Source: Didymella arachidicola
Taxonomy: Eukaryota; Ascomycota; Dothideomycetes; Pleosporales; Didymellaceae
NCBI GenBank assembly: GCA_016630955.3
Contig: CM049989.1
Location: 1,488,001 to 1,552,000, forward strand
Reading direction: 5' to 3'
DNA length: 64,000 nucleotides
Part shown: positions 32,878-44,705 of the stretch, in pieces
Layout of the letters: every line of letters starts with the position of its first letter
Numbering within the stretch: position 1 is the first letter of the stretch
The notes under the pieces: generated by a model
Told to the model about the DNA's origin: nothing
Seen by the model: only the letters and a program-made list of their open reading frames with translations
Database searches by the model: none
Translations under genes and position numbers: made by a program

Positions 32878-34338
32878 TGCGTAGTTTTAAAATTCTATCC
32901 AAGCCTAATCTGGCAACCTCCGATCGACATCTCAACCAGACCAAGTCCGCATGAGACCAAGGATATGGACCTCAAAAATCGATCCAACCTGTACAATTTC
33001 GAGGAAACTTGACTGCACATCGTCACACTACACCATCCGACTCACAGATACACTATCCTACTAGTAGTTCCTACGAGCATCGTGCTGTCCGGTCCCATAA
33101 CGATCTTGAGTCTCCCAGGTGTTGAGGTGCAGACGCGGGCCCCCCGGCCTAGGAGCACGTGGTGGAGCTGGATTGCGAGGATCATATCGAGGGCCCCAAT
33201 TGTCGTGTAGAGGCGGATCGAAGGTGCGGATCGGTCTCAGGTTTGTATCGTAGGGACGATTATACCCCATGTAAGGAGCGAGCGTGCCTCGTCCTTGAGC
33301 ATCCACAGAAGTTGGCCAGTACGGAGGTCGAAACATCCTGTATATGTAGGTCAGGTCGTTGTCTGGCATTGTTGGTACTATCTGGCGGTTATTGTTGTCT
33401 GTAAGTCTTGAGTGGACCTTTGTGTTTTCTGCGATCTTATCAGAGTGATACTCAATGTGTAGCTAAGATATCTGTATAGAACGTCTCTGGCACGAAGTAA
33501 TTTGGCCGGCTTTTGAACACTGTCTACTTCAAAGTTCAGGACGTGCCCGTCACGCACATACATTGAATGAACTTGTCCAAACGTTCACCCAGGTGGAGTC
33601 GATTCACGTAGCCAAGTCTACACTTATCCTCTGCTCCTCAATTCACACGTGCGGTCGAACAAATCGTCAATTTCAACACAAACAGGCCCCTCAGAGTAGA
33701 CAGTTCTTTTCAAGGACATGACTTCAATGGCCGGAGACGTTGACGGCATTCAGACTCGAATAGTGTTTGAATTGTGGTAACGGCGGGCGACACGAGGGAG
33801 GGGTAAGCGTGACTTCTGGGTAATCGACCGAACGCTGAAGGCGCCTGAAAATTAAGTGTCAGTATGATTCAGGTATTGCATTGACAAATTTTTGGTGTCG
33901 AATGATAATGGTATTACGCTGCGCTCTGATGGATAATCAACGAGCCGCGACTGCGATGTGGCAGTGGTTACTAACTAAACCCTGGGTATCGAAATGGTCC
34001 GGTAAAAATCAGACCCGGGAGAGAAAGCAAGATTACAAGTATAGCAGAATGAAGAGATACTTATACTTCCGCGCATGAGCATTATCACTTCTAGTCATGT
34101 GATCGAGGCCACTCGGATGATAGACGGTGAGAGATAGAGGAGAAGACAGGGCGCAGAGCGGTCCGCTAGACAATGACGTGTAGCAAATGCATGCCAACAT
34201 GCAACACAAGTGGCTTTTGAGAGAACAAAGGAGAGGAACAGAATGTTCAAATAGAACAAGGAACGCGCAGTGGCATCGCCGAGGCGTCGATCAGCCATCT
34301 CGCATGTTGCATCGTATCATGATCGACGTTCTAATCAA
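32878..34338. other. Intergenic region downstream of the transposon
   Basis: About 1.5 kb containing only the doubtful 102-aa ORF listed separately. It also holds the 3' side of the Num1/ApsA gene. Confidence 0.4.
33061..33369 (-). CDS. Hypothetical Pro/Arg-rich small protein
   Basis: 102-aa ORF starting MPDNDLTYIYRMFRPPYWP in an acceptable context (ACAATGC). It is rich in Pro, Arg, Tyr and Asn with no recognised domain, signal peptide or membrane segment. Composition is more protein-like than surrounding random ORFs, but no family supports it. A minus-strand ORF just upstream (33378-33563) could be a 5' exon; I could not find a compelling splice. It lies next to the transposon and may be spurious. 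Confidence 0.3.
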   Translation of the reverse strand: MPDNDLTYIYRMFRPPYWPTSVDAQGRGTLAPYMGYNRPYDTNLRPIRTFDPPLHDNWGPRYDPRNPAPPRAPRPGGPRLHLNTWETQDRYGTGQHDARRNY

Positions 34339-37300
34339 CTAGAACCCGCGGAACGGATCGTTCTCGATGTCGTCGTACAGGCCTGCTGCTCGCAAGGGGC
34401 GCTCGCGTGCGCTGTCGCTCCACTGGCTGCTACGTCGATGGCGAGCTCCCCTGGGCTTCACGTGAAGTCCCTGGCGCTGAGCTGGGTCGCCGAGAGCGTT
34501 GTCAATGAAAGCTTCCATACGAACGGTGCCCATGGCGTCAAAGAAGTGGCTGCGTGTCGATGTACTGGCCTCAGATGTACGACTGCTCACAACGCCGTTT
34601 GTAGGGTTGTAAACTGATGAGGGCACCGAGGGCGGTTGTGCGGACGAGTACATGTCGGACGAACCATTGGAATAGACTGAAGATACTTGCTGATGTGAGA
34701 AGCTTCGGAAGGGAACACTGGGTGGCGGTGCGCCCGGACCTGTGGAGCTCCTCTTCCGTCCATGAGCTGGACCACGTGGAATGGAAGGTGGGCTGGCTGA
34801 CCCTTCCTGTGTGCCTTCGTACCCAGCAAGCGAAGGTAGACTTGGCATTGGCTCGATCTGCGCTGCGTATCGCTGCATCACGGGATTAACCTTGCCCTTT
34901 GCCAGACGCACAGAGTCCTGCACGCGAGAGCGGCGGAGAGTGGCGCCGCCTGAGCGTTGTGGCAGATCCTCAATTGGTGGTGGTTGTGGCATGGCGCTGA
35001 GATCAGGCATAGGCGCGCTCGAATGAGCCAAGAAGGAAAGCGCTGTCAGCCACATGTAATGGCGTTCCCGTGATACAGTTGTGAACTTTAGAGCGCGCGC
35101 AGGCGTCAGGATCAGGATCGATCGATTGAAGAGTGCTTCATTCTTGGGCGGAGGACTGTTGTCAGCGACATCGAGAACAGATTGGATGGTGACTGTTGGA
35201 TTGTCAGCGTTCTGTGTCGATAGAAGTGGTACAATACTTACGCTTGCGGCCGCTCTTGCCCATCAAAGCAGACCCCGTAGTCGGCTGCTTGCTGCTCCAG
35301 AGGATGGCTCGCTCATACGGCGAGATCCACACCCACCGCCTGTGACGAACACCACCGCCACTAGATAGAGAGGCTTCTTCAACAGCACGATCCACGACAT
35401 CAGGCCCACCGAAGGGCTTCCTCTTACGCACGTACTTGAACATGAATTCACCAATCATTGCCGCGGCAATAGCATCAACTACGCTTGCCTGGGAGTTGGA
35501 GCTTGCGACTGATTGATTGGCAGTGTATGCAGTGGTTGTGGAAAACTGATGACGATGACCCATGCCACTTGCACTCATGATGTCGCTCGGCAGAGGCGGG
35601 ATTGAGTCTGTGTCAGGAATGCTTGGCGTTGCAGGCATAGTAGGCGATCTGCTTCGTGGACGCCCAGGGCGAGATACAGGGGCTGCGGAGCGCACCTTTC
35701 GCAGGCTGTCCTTCCGTTGATGCTTGGTAGCTTTCATGCGACGGTTGGCGTATGTGCTGCCATTGCCAGGTGTAGGACTTGCGGATCCTTCGCTCTTGCT
35801 CACTGGTTTGTTGCGAGAGCTTGATCGCAATGGCACTGGGAAGGGTGGCTTGATAAGAGTCTCAGAACCTTGAGTGCTCGTGCTTGGTTTCATGTGGACG
35901 GATGTGCCAGATTGAATCATGGCTGAGCGCCTAATGCTGGGTTCTCGACCTAAAGAGGTTCGTTTTGTGATTTTCGCCGCTTTCTCAAGGGACGGACGGT
36001 CAGAGCTGATGCGATGGGCGGGCAGAGATTCCTCTGAGATCCTGGAGACTGGAGTTGGTTCCTTGTCTTCTGGTACAGGTGTTGGTGGGTTGACTGGCCG
36101 GCCACTCTTCGCATTGCGTGACGACAGCATTGGAGTCATGTATGCCTGATTGCGATATTCCTCGTCGCTGTTGTCAGCGAGATTTTCGTCATCAGACGAA
36201 GGTCCATCAAAGCCGGCGAACAGACTACTCGTCCGGAACGGTCTGTTGAGAGCATCGGCCTGATAATAACGGTGTAGAGGTCCATTGTCATTGTTCCCAG
36301 GATAGCGATTCTCAACTTTGTTGTCTGCAGCCTTCTCTAGCAAGGACAAAAGATCTTGACGAGCAGCTGACTTAGCAGGGGGCTGCTCGGGGATGCTGTG
36401 AACGCGCGCTGCTCCTTGCTTGGGCTCCGGAGTACCTGGCTTGGAGGAGATCGCTGACGGCAAGAGATGGGGGGGCAGTTTGACGGGTCGCTGGTCAATC
36501 CGGATGGGCTCGGTTTGCATACCGTAGGAGCGCATTGGCGCAACCAGGTCACTGGTCGTTTGCGTTGCAATAGTCTTGGTTCCCGGAGGTAGCCTGGCGT
36601 CTTTTGGTGATGATGGTACTGAGTCCGGGGCATGAATGGCGATGGACGGTATGGAAATCGGCGCAGGCGGGACAGCTCGTATGACTTCCGGCTGCTGTGC
36701 GATCTCCTCAACAAACTCCGTCTGCGTTGACGACGATACAAGTTCAGCCTTGAACATGAGCGATACAGGTGTTGCAGGCAGATCGTCGGTCGGTTCGGCG
36801 ATTTTCGGTGTCGGTGGAGGACTTAGTGGGTCCACAGTTTGAACTGCACTGGAGATCATGTCACATGATGTTGAAATGTTGCGCTTTGCAGGGCTTGGAG
36901 ACTCTAGCAACAATGATGTGCGCTTCCTGCGCTGATTTGCCTGACTTTGCGTTGCATCTAGTTCGATATGAGTTGTTGAGCTTTCCACAGGCTTCGGTTG
37001 CAGAGGAGTCTCATCGACAGTCTGCATCGAGGCCTCAGCCATGATAGGAAGCACCGGCGATGTGGGTGGCGAGGGCTGGACGCCTGTATCCACATAGATT
37101 GGCTTCGTCGGTGGGAAGACCAAGGTGATGTCTCTGGGTGTGATTGTAATTGCCGACTGGGTTGTTTCATAGGACGACTTAGCAGGCTCATGCTCTTCAG
37201 ACATTGCAGGGGTCTCCTTATTCAGCTGCTGAACGTCGCTGCTAAGTCCCAGGATACGCTTTGCCTTGTCATCAGGATTCATCGACATGCGCGATTCAAG

Positions 37301-38323
37301 GACTCTTCTCGCACGCATTTCATGCTCGAGGAAACCAGAGTCGAGCTCTAGATCGTCCAAATCCTCTTCCTCTTCGTCGAAAATAAGCTCGTCCGCAAGG
37401 CTTAGACCATTACCTCGGGTGTGGCCCTCATTGCTCAGCAGAGACATTCGGTAGTTGCGTCCACTACTCCTGTAACTGCTGTTGCTGAGATTCCTGGAGT
37501 GTCGCCCAATCCTGGTTGAAGAACGCCTTTGTGGTGACGAGCGTACGCTAGTTGTATCACTTTCGGCGCCTGGACCGTCCTTTACCTCCTCTTCTTCGCT
37601 CTCGACTCGAGCATCTTCCCTGTCAGCTTCATGGGCGGCAAGTTCGTCAAGGAGAAGCTTCAGCCGTGCTTCTGAGATATGTACTTTGCGCTCCAGGGTT
37701 CGTTTTTCGCCAGCCCATGTTTCCTTCTCCCGGGCCCACATATCGTGGACACGGGTCGAGTCATCATCCTGGCTACGCGATCTCTTTTCGGCGACTTCCA
37801 ATTTCGTTTTGAGGTCTGCGTTGGTATCCTTCAGCTTGTCACGCTCGCCGGCAATTTCTTCCAACGCCGCAAGCATCTCATTTTCGAAGTGTTGAAGTTG
37901 GCGTTTCGCAGTGCGGTTATCCTTTGCACTTGAGGACAGCTGTTTCACCAGCGAGTCATTCTCCGTCCGTGCGGCATGGAGACTGGACTCTACATCCTCG
38001 ATAAACTTGTGCTTCGAGTCAAGTTCTCGTCGCAGATTCAAGATCTCAGAGACCAAATTCGCATGAAGTGTTGGCGTGAAGCGACGTGGATCAAGGATGG
38101 AAATGGCTTCGCTGTTGGCTCCCCCATCCTCCGTCTCGTTGCCCGGGTAGTCTGTATCAGGGTAGGGACTTGGTGGAAGAGGAGGCGGCGAGCTAGGCAT
38201 CTCGCTCGCTGGTGTGCCATATCTCGAGCTTCGTCGTGAGGACATGTATGGTGTGCCAGCTGGAGTCGGCAAAGGTTGGCTGACAATGAAGGCCTCGTTG
38301 TCGGAGAAGTAGTCAGTAGCCAT
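34339..38323 (-). CDS. apsA: Num1/ApsA/Mcp5-like cortical nuclear-migration protein with PH domain
   Basis: Cortical anchor that captures dynein and microtubules for nuclear positioning, and in yeast also tethers mitochondria. Two exons (38323-35242 and 35192-34339; 49-nt intron 35193-35241) give 1311 aa. A disordered Pro/Ser-rich N-terminus precedes a coiled coil (about residues 90-225, LVSEILNLRRELDSKHKFIE onward). A long Ser/Pro-rich middle follows, then the Num1/Mcp5-type PH domain at about 955-1085 (GEFMFKYVRKRK, RRWVWISPYERAILWSS). The PH domain is completed across the junction by LTIQSVLDVADNSPPP and RERHYMWLTALSFLAHS. It is shorter than Aspergillus ApsA and yeast Num1 and lacks an obvious long tandem repeat region. 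Confidence 0.9.
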
Positions 38324-40762
38324 TATGAGAACGTACGTTCGCGATGCTCGATGTTATCGGGGTCTCGTCACAACCACCCTGAAGTAGTGTAGGTCAATGC
38401 CGACTTAATACATTCCTAGTCCTGCGGCTCCTTGGTAGGTACGGCAATGCTGCTTGGATGGTGGCCGACACAATATGACGACGATGGGCCGTAACGGGGT
38501 ATGTTATATGTATCAGTGGATGATGTATGATCTGTGGTATCGGTTAGACGGGCTATGGCACGCAATCTGTTCAAACTGATTGTCCGTTGACTACAGGGAC
38601 GATGACAGTATTGAATCATTGCGCAGACTGCACCATTCACGGTCTGACACCGTATGCGGATGCTTCGGCATGGGGTTTCTTTGCTCGTGTAGCAGATGCG
38701 ACAACTTACTATATTCCTGGTAATATACGCAGAAGAAGCAATAGAAGATAGCTTGGTGATGATGCAGATCGAAATGCTTTTGTGAAAGAAACGAAGGAGG
38801 GATCTAAACGATAAAGGACAGAAAGGAAGGGATCCCAGTGTGTCGTCACCTGCACGGAGCGTAGAGAGGAAGAAGATGTTGAAGAACGAGGTGCGAACTG
38901 GGCATATTTGCGGATCGCCCGCCGTGCAGTAACTTTCGATTTCGGGACGAAGGCACAACTCCGCACGTTCCTCTGGGGAGGCGGGACCTCCAGTGGCAGC
39001 GAATGAAGTCGACTGGGCCCTTCTGTGCCTTGCTCAAATTGTCTTGCGGCCCGAGTCTATGCACATGTATTGTGAGCACAAGCTTTCGTGCATGAAGCAG
39101 TGTCAGGGGCTAATCGTGGGAGGTGGACCCCATTGGTTCGCAACGTCCCACTTGGAAGTATGCGCGCGTAATTGGCCACACATTTCAACGTATGCGCCCT
39201 CGCGAGCGCAGCCACGTTAGCTACAGAAAGAAATGACCCGACAGGGGATTGAGGGCATTGAAATCACATCAGCATCTTTGCATCCGGCAATGGCGCATGA
39301 AGGAGTGTGATAGCGTGTGACGATGCCCGTTGTGGACGAGTCACGGCTGATGTACCAAGATTCTGACATGTGTGAGCGGCACTGCAATCTACGGTTGTGC
39401 CACGTCGAATTCGAGCCTGTGGATAAGTTGATAGACACCTTCGTCGTCATCAGGCCGTGATGAGTTGCGAATCGATGTTTCAGGTCTCAGCCTCTCACAC
39501 CGCGCCGCAAACGACGCCGTCACGGAAGGCCACGAGCAGACGGCATGAGCGGTTTGCGGTCCAAGCGATACCCTTGGACCTGCCGTCGCACGATACCGTT
39601 GGCATTAGCGTGCGATTCGATCTTCGGTCTCAACTCTATTTCGGGGTGTTGCTCTGGATCCGTTGCGAAGGCCTGCAAGCTGGAAACGAGCAGCGAATGC
39701 CCAAATGATCTTCTCTTGGGCATTTATGGGGTGTGGAACAATGGAAGGATCTCCCTCATTAATATCGGACCGCGTAAAGGAGGGCTGAGTACCGGTATCG
39801 CCTGTGCTTACTCGGCGCCGCAAAGAAGTGGGTTCGTTATGTATGCAATTCGGGATCAGCCACGAAAATTTCCTGACGTGAACTTGCCGGTAGTCTGAGC
39901 ACATATCGGTCTTGTTAACGACCATTTGGACCAACATTTGGCCCTACTCAAGATACGGAGGCCAGATCAGACTCAAGTCAGCGTCAAACTTTGGGGGCGG
40001 ATTACTACGACGACCTGGACGGCCCAGCCTTTCGGGTAGAAATCGTTTTTTTTGAAGGTAGTTACGGGCGTATTGTGGAGAATTGGTAGCGCATGTTCCT
40101 AAACCGCGTAAACAACGCGGTCAAAGTATATCTACAACAAGCTTTCCCTGCATTTTCGGTCTCTTCAAACACCTCCGCGAAACTCTGCCGATCACACAAC
40201 CGAGGTGATCAACGAAGTGCGTGACGTGACGGGACTCACGGGAGTTGAAGCAATGAAAAGAAAGACCCTGGAGCGGGAGCCTGCAGGCGCAGCTACAGGG
40301 AGCACACGCATGAACGCTCGGCCCCTGCTGAACGGTATGTCGCCCATCCGTGACAGATCTCGACTATTCTGCTGATTGCGGTAGGTAATTCCGTGTCTGC
40401 GACACATAGAAAGACACTTAGGTACCAGCATCATCCGGCGTCGCAGCTGTCTGCACATGGCCTGAGGTTCGAGAAAGGAGAGTTTAATTACCGGCGTGCC
40501 CCTGCCAGCCTGGTCAAAATCACTGGGATGGTTACCCCACCGGATCTTCAAGGCTGGCGTTGGCATGGGATACCTGGCTGTTTGCCGGCTGGGTTGCTCT
40601 GAGAAGGGCGCAAGCGTGAGGCGGCAGCTTTGAGGGGTCTCACCCCACTTGCTGTCATGAGTAAGCGAGCATTCACAAAATTTCTAGCTACACGTCATTG
40701 GCGACCGCGCAGTTTGCGACAGGCAGTTCCAAAGACACTTACAGCAAATCTAAATAGGCGAG
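38324..40762. other. 2.4-kb divergent intergenic region
   Basis: Lies between the starts of the Num1/ApsA and Cns1 genes. Contains many short ORFs without family resemblance. Long 5' leaders and both promoters are likely; a T-run occurs near 40048. Confidence 0.45.
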
Positions 40763-42324
40763 ATGGCGCAGCAAGAGAAGGCAACAGCCGCGCCGGAGAT
40801 GCCGCCGGCCATGGCTGAAATCAAGCAACAGAGCGCCGAAGAGGTATTGGCAGAGATGAACCGGATGCCGCTCTTCATGACCACACTAGACGAAACAGAC
40901 GGCGAGGGTGGTGAGAATCCTTTGCTCGAAGCGATGAAGGCGCTTGCGTACGAAGGAACAAGATATGAAGTCGCAGAGAACTTCCGACAGCAGGGCAATG
41001 AATGCGCAAGAGCTAAGCAGTGGAATGACGCAAAAGAGTTCTACGACAAGGCGATAGCGGCGCTGAAGGGCCCGCAAAGAATGCCAGATCCAGAGGCCAA
41101 TGCCGCAGGAGGTCAGGTCATCGAGGTTGAGCTTGACGAGGAAGATGAGGCAAAGAAAGAGAAGGTTGTCGAGGAGGCGAGCTATGTTAACAGAGCGCTA
41201 TGCAACCTCGAAAAGAGTAAGTCACTATTTCCTGGTATTTCACTTCGAGCATCATTCCCCTCGAAAAGCAAAAGCCCGGAAATGCGCCCTTACAGCAACG
41301 CTTATGTTGTGCCGGAACGGGCAAGCGGCCAACCTTTCAGATGCCGGAAACATTGCAGCGAGGAGGCTAAAGATGGCTGCAAGTATTGTCTACGAGATAG
41401 AACGACCACAAACAATGAACAAACTGCATCGTCCCTACCTCCTCGCTCGGTTTCATTGGGATCATACTTTCGAATCCGCTCTTTGCCTACTATTGTGCAG
41501 TTCTTTATAGCCGCGATATCATCAATAATGGCTACCTATCGACAATCGATAGAATTTTTATCATGTTTTACTGGCTAAACACTATGCTGACTCTAGACGC
41601 AGAGAACTATCGCTCCTGCATCAATGATTGCGCATCAACTCTCCGCCTCAATCCATCCAACATCAAAGCCTGCTTCCGCTCCGGTACCGCCTGCCTCGCT
41701 CTCGACAAGCTCGCCGAAGCCAAGGACGCCTGCGAATATGGCCTAAAACTTGATCCGTCTAACGCGTCCCTCAAGACCTTATCCGAGAAGATCGAGAAGC
41801 GCAGCGTCTACATCGCCAAAGTCGAGTCCGACCGCAAAGCACGCGAAGACAAGCTCAAGTCCGAGAAAGCGACTCTGGACCTCGCGCTCAAGGCGCGCAA
41901 CGTTACCGTCCGCACCACTAACGACGAGTCACCCGATCTTGAAGATGCCAAGATTGCACTCCAGAATCCGCTGGATCCTTCCTCGCCTCTGTCTTACCCC
42001 ACACTCATACTATACCCGGCTCACTCGCAGTCCGACTTTGTGAAGGCATTCAACGAACATCAGACCCTTCCGGAACATTTGGAGTACATCTTTCCGTTGC
42101 CATGGGATGAGGAGAACGAATATACTGTGGATAATGTCGAGGCATACATGGAGACTGCTGTAGGTGGCCTGATCAAAGTGGGGAAGAAGATGGCTCTGCA
42201 CAAGGTGCTTGGGAGTGGGAAGGTTGTTGTTAGCGATGGATTGGTGCAAATTAGTGTTGTGCCGAAGGCAAAGAGTGCAGCATGGATCGAGGAATTCAAG
42301 AAGAGGAGGCCTACGACTGCTTAA
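40763..42324 (+). CDS. cns1: Hsp90 co-chaperone Cns1/TTC4 (TPR protein)
   Basis: Essential TPR co-chaperone that binds the C-termini of Hsp90 and Hsp70. Two exons (40763-41216 and 41603-42324) give 391 aa. Splicing restores the TPR sequence NLEKKNYRSCINDCASTLRLNPSN only if a 386-nt intron is removed (acceptor ACGCAG). TPRs cover about residues 70-240 (NFRQQGNECARAKQWNDAKEFYDKA and onward), followed by a charged helix (VESDRKAREDKLKSEKATLD). The C-terminal Cns1/TTC4 'wheel' domain begins near YPTLILYPAHSQSDFVKAF and contains FPLPWDEENEYTVDNVEAYM. The intron is several times longer than most others in the window. Confidence 0.92.
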
Positions 42325-42740
42325 GTGCGTGATGGCGGTCGAGTAACCTGTAGACTAGAGAAGGAGAAAGTCTACTTGAAACCAATGCTTGTGTTAGTGT
42401 GCACATCTTTGAAGAAAAGCTTTTGATTGTGATGCTACAGTATGTTCTGATCTCTCGAAAAAGAAATCTGATGCTCAATCTCTCCGTCCTGGTTTGCCGC
42501 TAGATTAGCACGATCAAGCTTCATGCTATGTTCTCTCTAAACGCCAATCCATCAATACAGCTGAGACTCGTCGTCAACACTGTTCCCATGTTAGGAAGGG
42601 AGCAAAGCAGGTTGGTTCCTCGCAGGAACTCCGAGGCAGGTCGGGGGGGAAGGTTGACACCGAAACAAGATGATGCAAGGAACATATTCCTTCGACATAA
42701 AGAAAGCAAGGGGGAGTCGTGCACAATTTCGCGATAATGT
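42325..42740. other. Convergent spacer
   Basis: About 415 bp between the 3' ends of Cns1 and the 2EXR/F-box-like gene; no gene seen. Confidence 0.5.
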
Positions 42741-43970
42741 TCATTTTCCCGCGTCGTAGAGCTTCTTCTTGCGCACCATCTGCTCGGATAGATCATGCCA
42801 CACCGAATAGCGAATCTTGTGCTCGAAAAAGTAGGACCTCGGTTGGGCCCACTTCTCCAGTATATCCACTTTGATTTGCTCGAGGTAGCCAAGAAACTTG
42901 ACATCTGACCTCTGCAAGTGACGGCGGCCCATGAACGCGAGCGATAGCTTGCGCAACTTGGCATGTCGCAGGATTCGTAAGACATTGATAAGGGCATTGT
43001 CCGTCATATAGCGGCGATCCTCGTTCGAGCTTGCTAGTGGTGTATCTGACGGACGAGCGTCGTTGAAAACGATCTTGAGATCTCGCAGGTATTGTATGTT
43101 CTCTGGGCCGATCATCTTGAAGAATTGGAGGGCGTCGAGGTAGCCGATCTCCTTGGGCTCATGTTCGTAGAAGGTCCCACGAGTATTTTCATGCCTCTCG
43201 AAGGCAAACGTATTCTCGCCGTACAGAACAGAGCAGCCTTCATTGTGGACAAGCCTGCATGTGCTGAGGAACTGGCCTGACTGACAGAGGCTCTCCTTTC
43301 CCCAAGGTCTACATGCAGGTATCTGAAAAGTGCTGTCGCGTACGAAGGCGAGGCGGTAAATTTTGTTTCGTAGCTCGGGAGGCAGATCAGTGAAGCCCTT
43401 GCGACGTTCTGGTAACTTTGTTGCCGGAGCTGCAGAAACACCGTGTTTGTTCTTCTTGGATTGGCGCATACCGTGTGGAGTTCCTGCGTCATCAAGGTTC
43501 AAGATGGTGGGGTCCAATTTGACGAGCAATGGGCCATGGTATCCTAGAGGCACATCGAAGCGCAGGGTGACGGGCGGCTTCTTCGGAGTCCGGCGGTGAA
43601 ATACACCACCACTTTCGTCATCTGTCACTTCGTCCAGCTGTGGCTTGTACATGATGGGGTGGATGCGTGGGGATGGAGGAGATGGACTTCGTTTCCGCTT
43701 GCGTTTCCGCTGGTCACACCGACCACGAGAGGTGACCTCCTCTTCTTCGCTCTCGTCTTCTGAGGTGAGCAGAATGAAGTCTTTTTCCTCAAGAATCTTT
43801 GAGTCGACGTATCCTGCAACTCGCTTCATCTTTCCTGCGCTTCGACGAACAGGTCGACCGGTCTTCTTGTTGTACTGGATGATCGTTGAGGGACTGCCGA
43901 GCTCAGGACTCCTTTCTTGTCGTGCGGAGTTCAGTGGAGGAGTAGACTCCTTTGGTGTGCTAGAAGCCAT
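42741..43970 (-). CDS. Hypothetical protein with F-box-like/2EXR motif and nuclear-type basic region
   Basis: 409-aa single-exon protein. The N-terminal half is disordered with an acidic stretch (DESEEEE, about 72-78) followed by a basic run (KRKRKRS, about 89-95) that resembles a nuclear localisation signal. At 196-205 LPPELRNKIYRLAF starts the short helical motif of the 2EXR/F-box-like proteins common in Dothideomycetes, followed by the usual LSTCRLVHNEGCSVLYGENTF segment. The start at 43970 (MASSTPKES) was preferred over an upstream ATG, which would add 103 residues of atypical sequence. Function is unknown. Confidence 0.75.
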   Translation of the reverse strand: MASSTPKESTPPLNSARQERSPELGSPSTIIQYNKKTGRPVRRSAGKMKRVAGYVDSKILEEKDFILLTSEDESEEEEVTSRGRCDQRKRKRKRSPSPPSPRIHPIMYKPQLDEVTDDESGGVFHRRTPKKPPVTLRFDVPLGYHGPLLVKLDPTILNLDDAGTPHGMRQSKKNKHGVSAAPATKLPERRKGFTDLPPELRNKIYRLAFVRDSTFQIPACRPWGKESLCQSGQFLSTCRLVHNEGCSVLYGENTFAFERHENTRGTFYEHEPKEIGYLDALQFFKMIGPENIQYLRDLKIVFNDARPSDTPLASSNEDRRYMTDNALINVLRILRHAKLRKLSLAFMGRRHLQRSDVKFLGYLEQIKVDILEKWAQPRSYFFEHKIRYSVWHDLSEQMVRKKKLYDAGK

Positions 43971-44705
43971 ATTTGAGTAATCTTGCCCGTTTGTACACGT
44001 AGCGGTGTAGTGGGCGCGTGATTGGGGAGTCTTCAGGCAGGCTGAGGTAGCGAGCGCGGTGGAGGGTAGTAAGTAAACTGCAGGCACGTGCCATGGTAAC
44101 AAACAGTGAAGTGGCGCCGCGTGCTCAGGTCTGCCACAGTGCAGCTGTCGATGGCTTGGCAAACGCGGTGGTGGAAGGCGTAACGAAAGCAAGAACCTGA
44201 GAGACAAGAAGACATGATCAATTGAGCTGCTACCTACGTGCAAACGGTGAGTACGGCCTGAGCAACAAGCAACCATCAACGCGAAATGGCTGGCGAGTCG
44301 CCGCTGTCCTCAATACTGATCGCCATGTCGACGACACCCTGCATTGGCATCGCCAAACGCAGCGCACAACTAATTCCATTCATAATGTCTCTCGTCTGCT
44401 CTTGGGTGGTGATGCCCGCAGCGTCTCAGCAGCACCCGCGTCAACCTTGCGGCCGAGCGAGAATGGAGCTGTCTTGAAAGCATTTAATCACGAGGTTTTA
44501 GTTGTAAAGAGCAGAAAGAGACGTGAGGCTGGGAAACTTTTGTGTTCCGCGACGGAATATCTGTTCGGGGGCATAAGCGGAAACCCGCGGCAGTTCGTGG
44601 CCGCCTGCCAATTGCTTGCCTCTTGCGGATATCAGGTCCAGCATCAGATAGGGTTCCATTAAAGGTCGCTGCGCGCCTTTGATTCCCGGTATACACCCTG
44701 CAGTT
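43971..44705. promoter_or_regulatory. Divergent region between the 2EXR-like gene and SHMT
   Basis: About 735 bp of shared upstream sequence. ORFs here are short and unrelated to known proteins; promoter function is inferred from position. Confidence 0.4.

Noticed and set aside
44222..44662. 146-codon plus-strand ORF before SHMT
   Set aside because: No domain, atypical composition and position in the SHMT promoter region.
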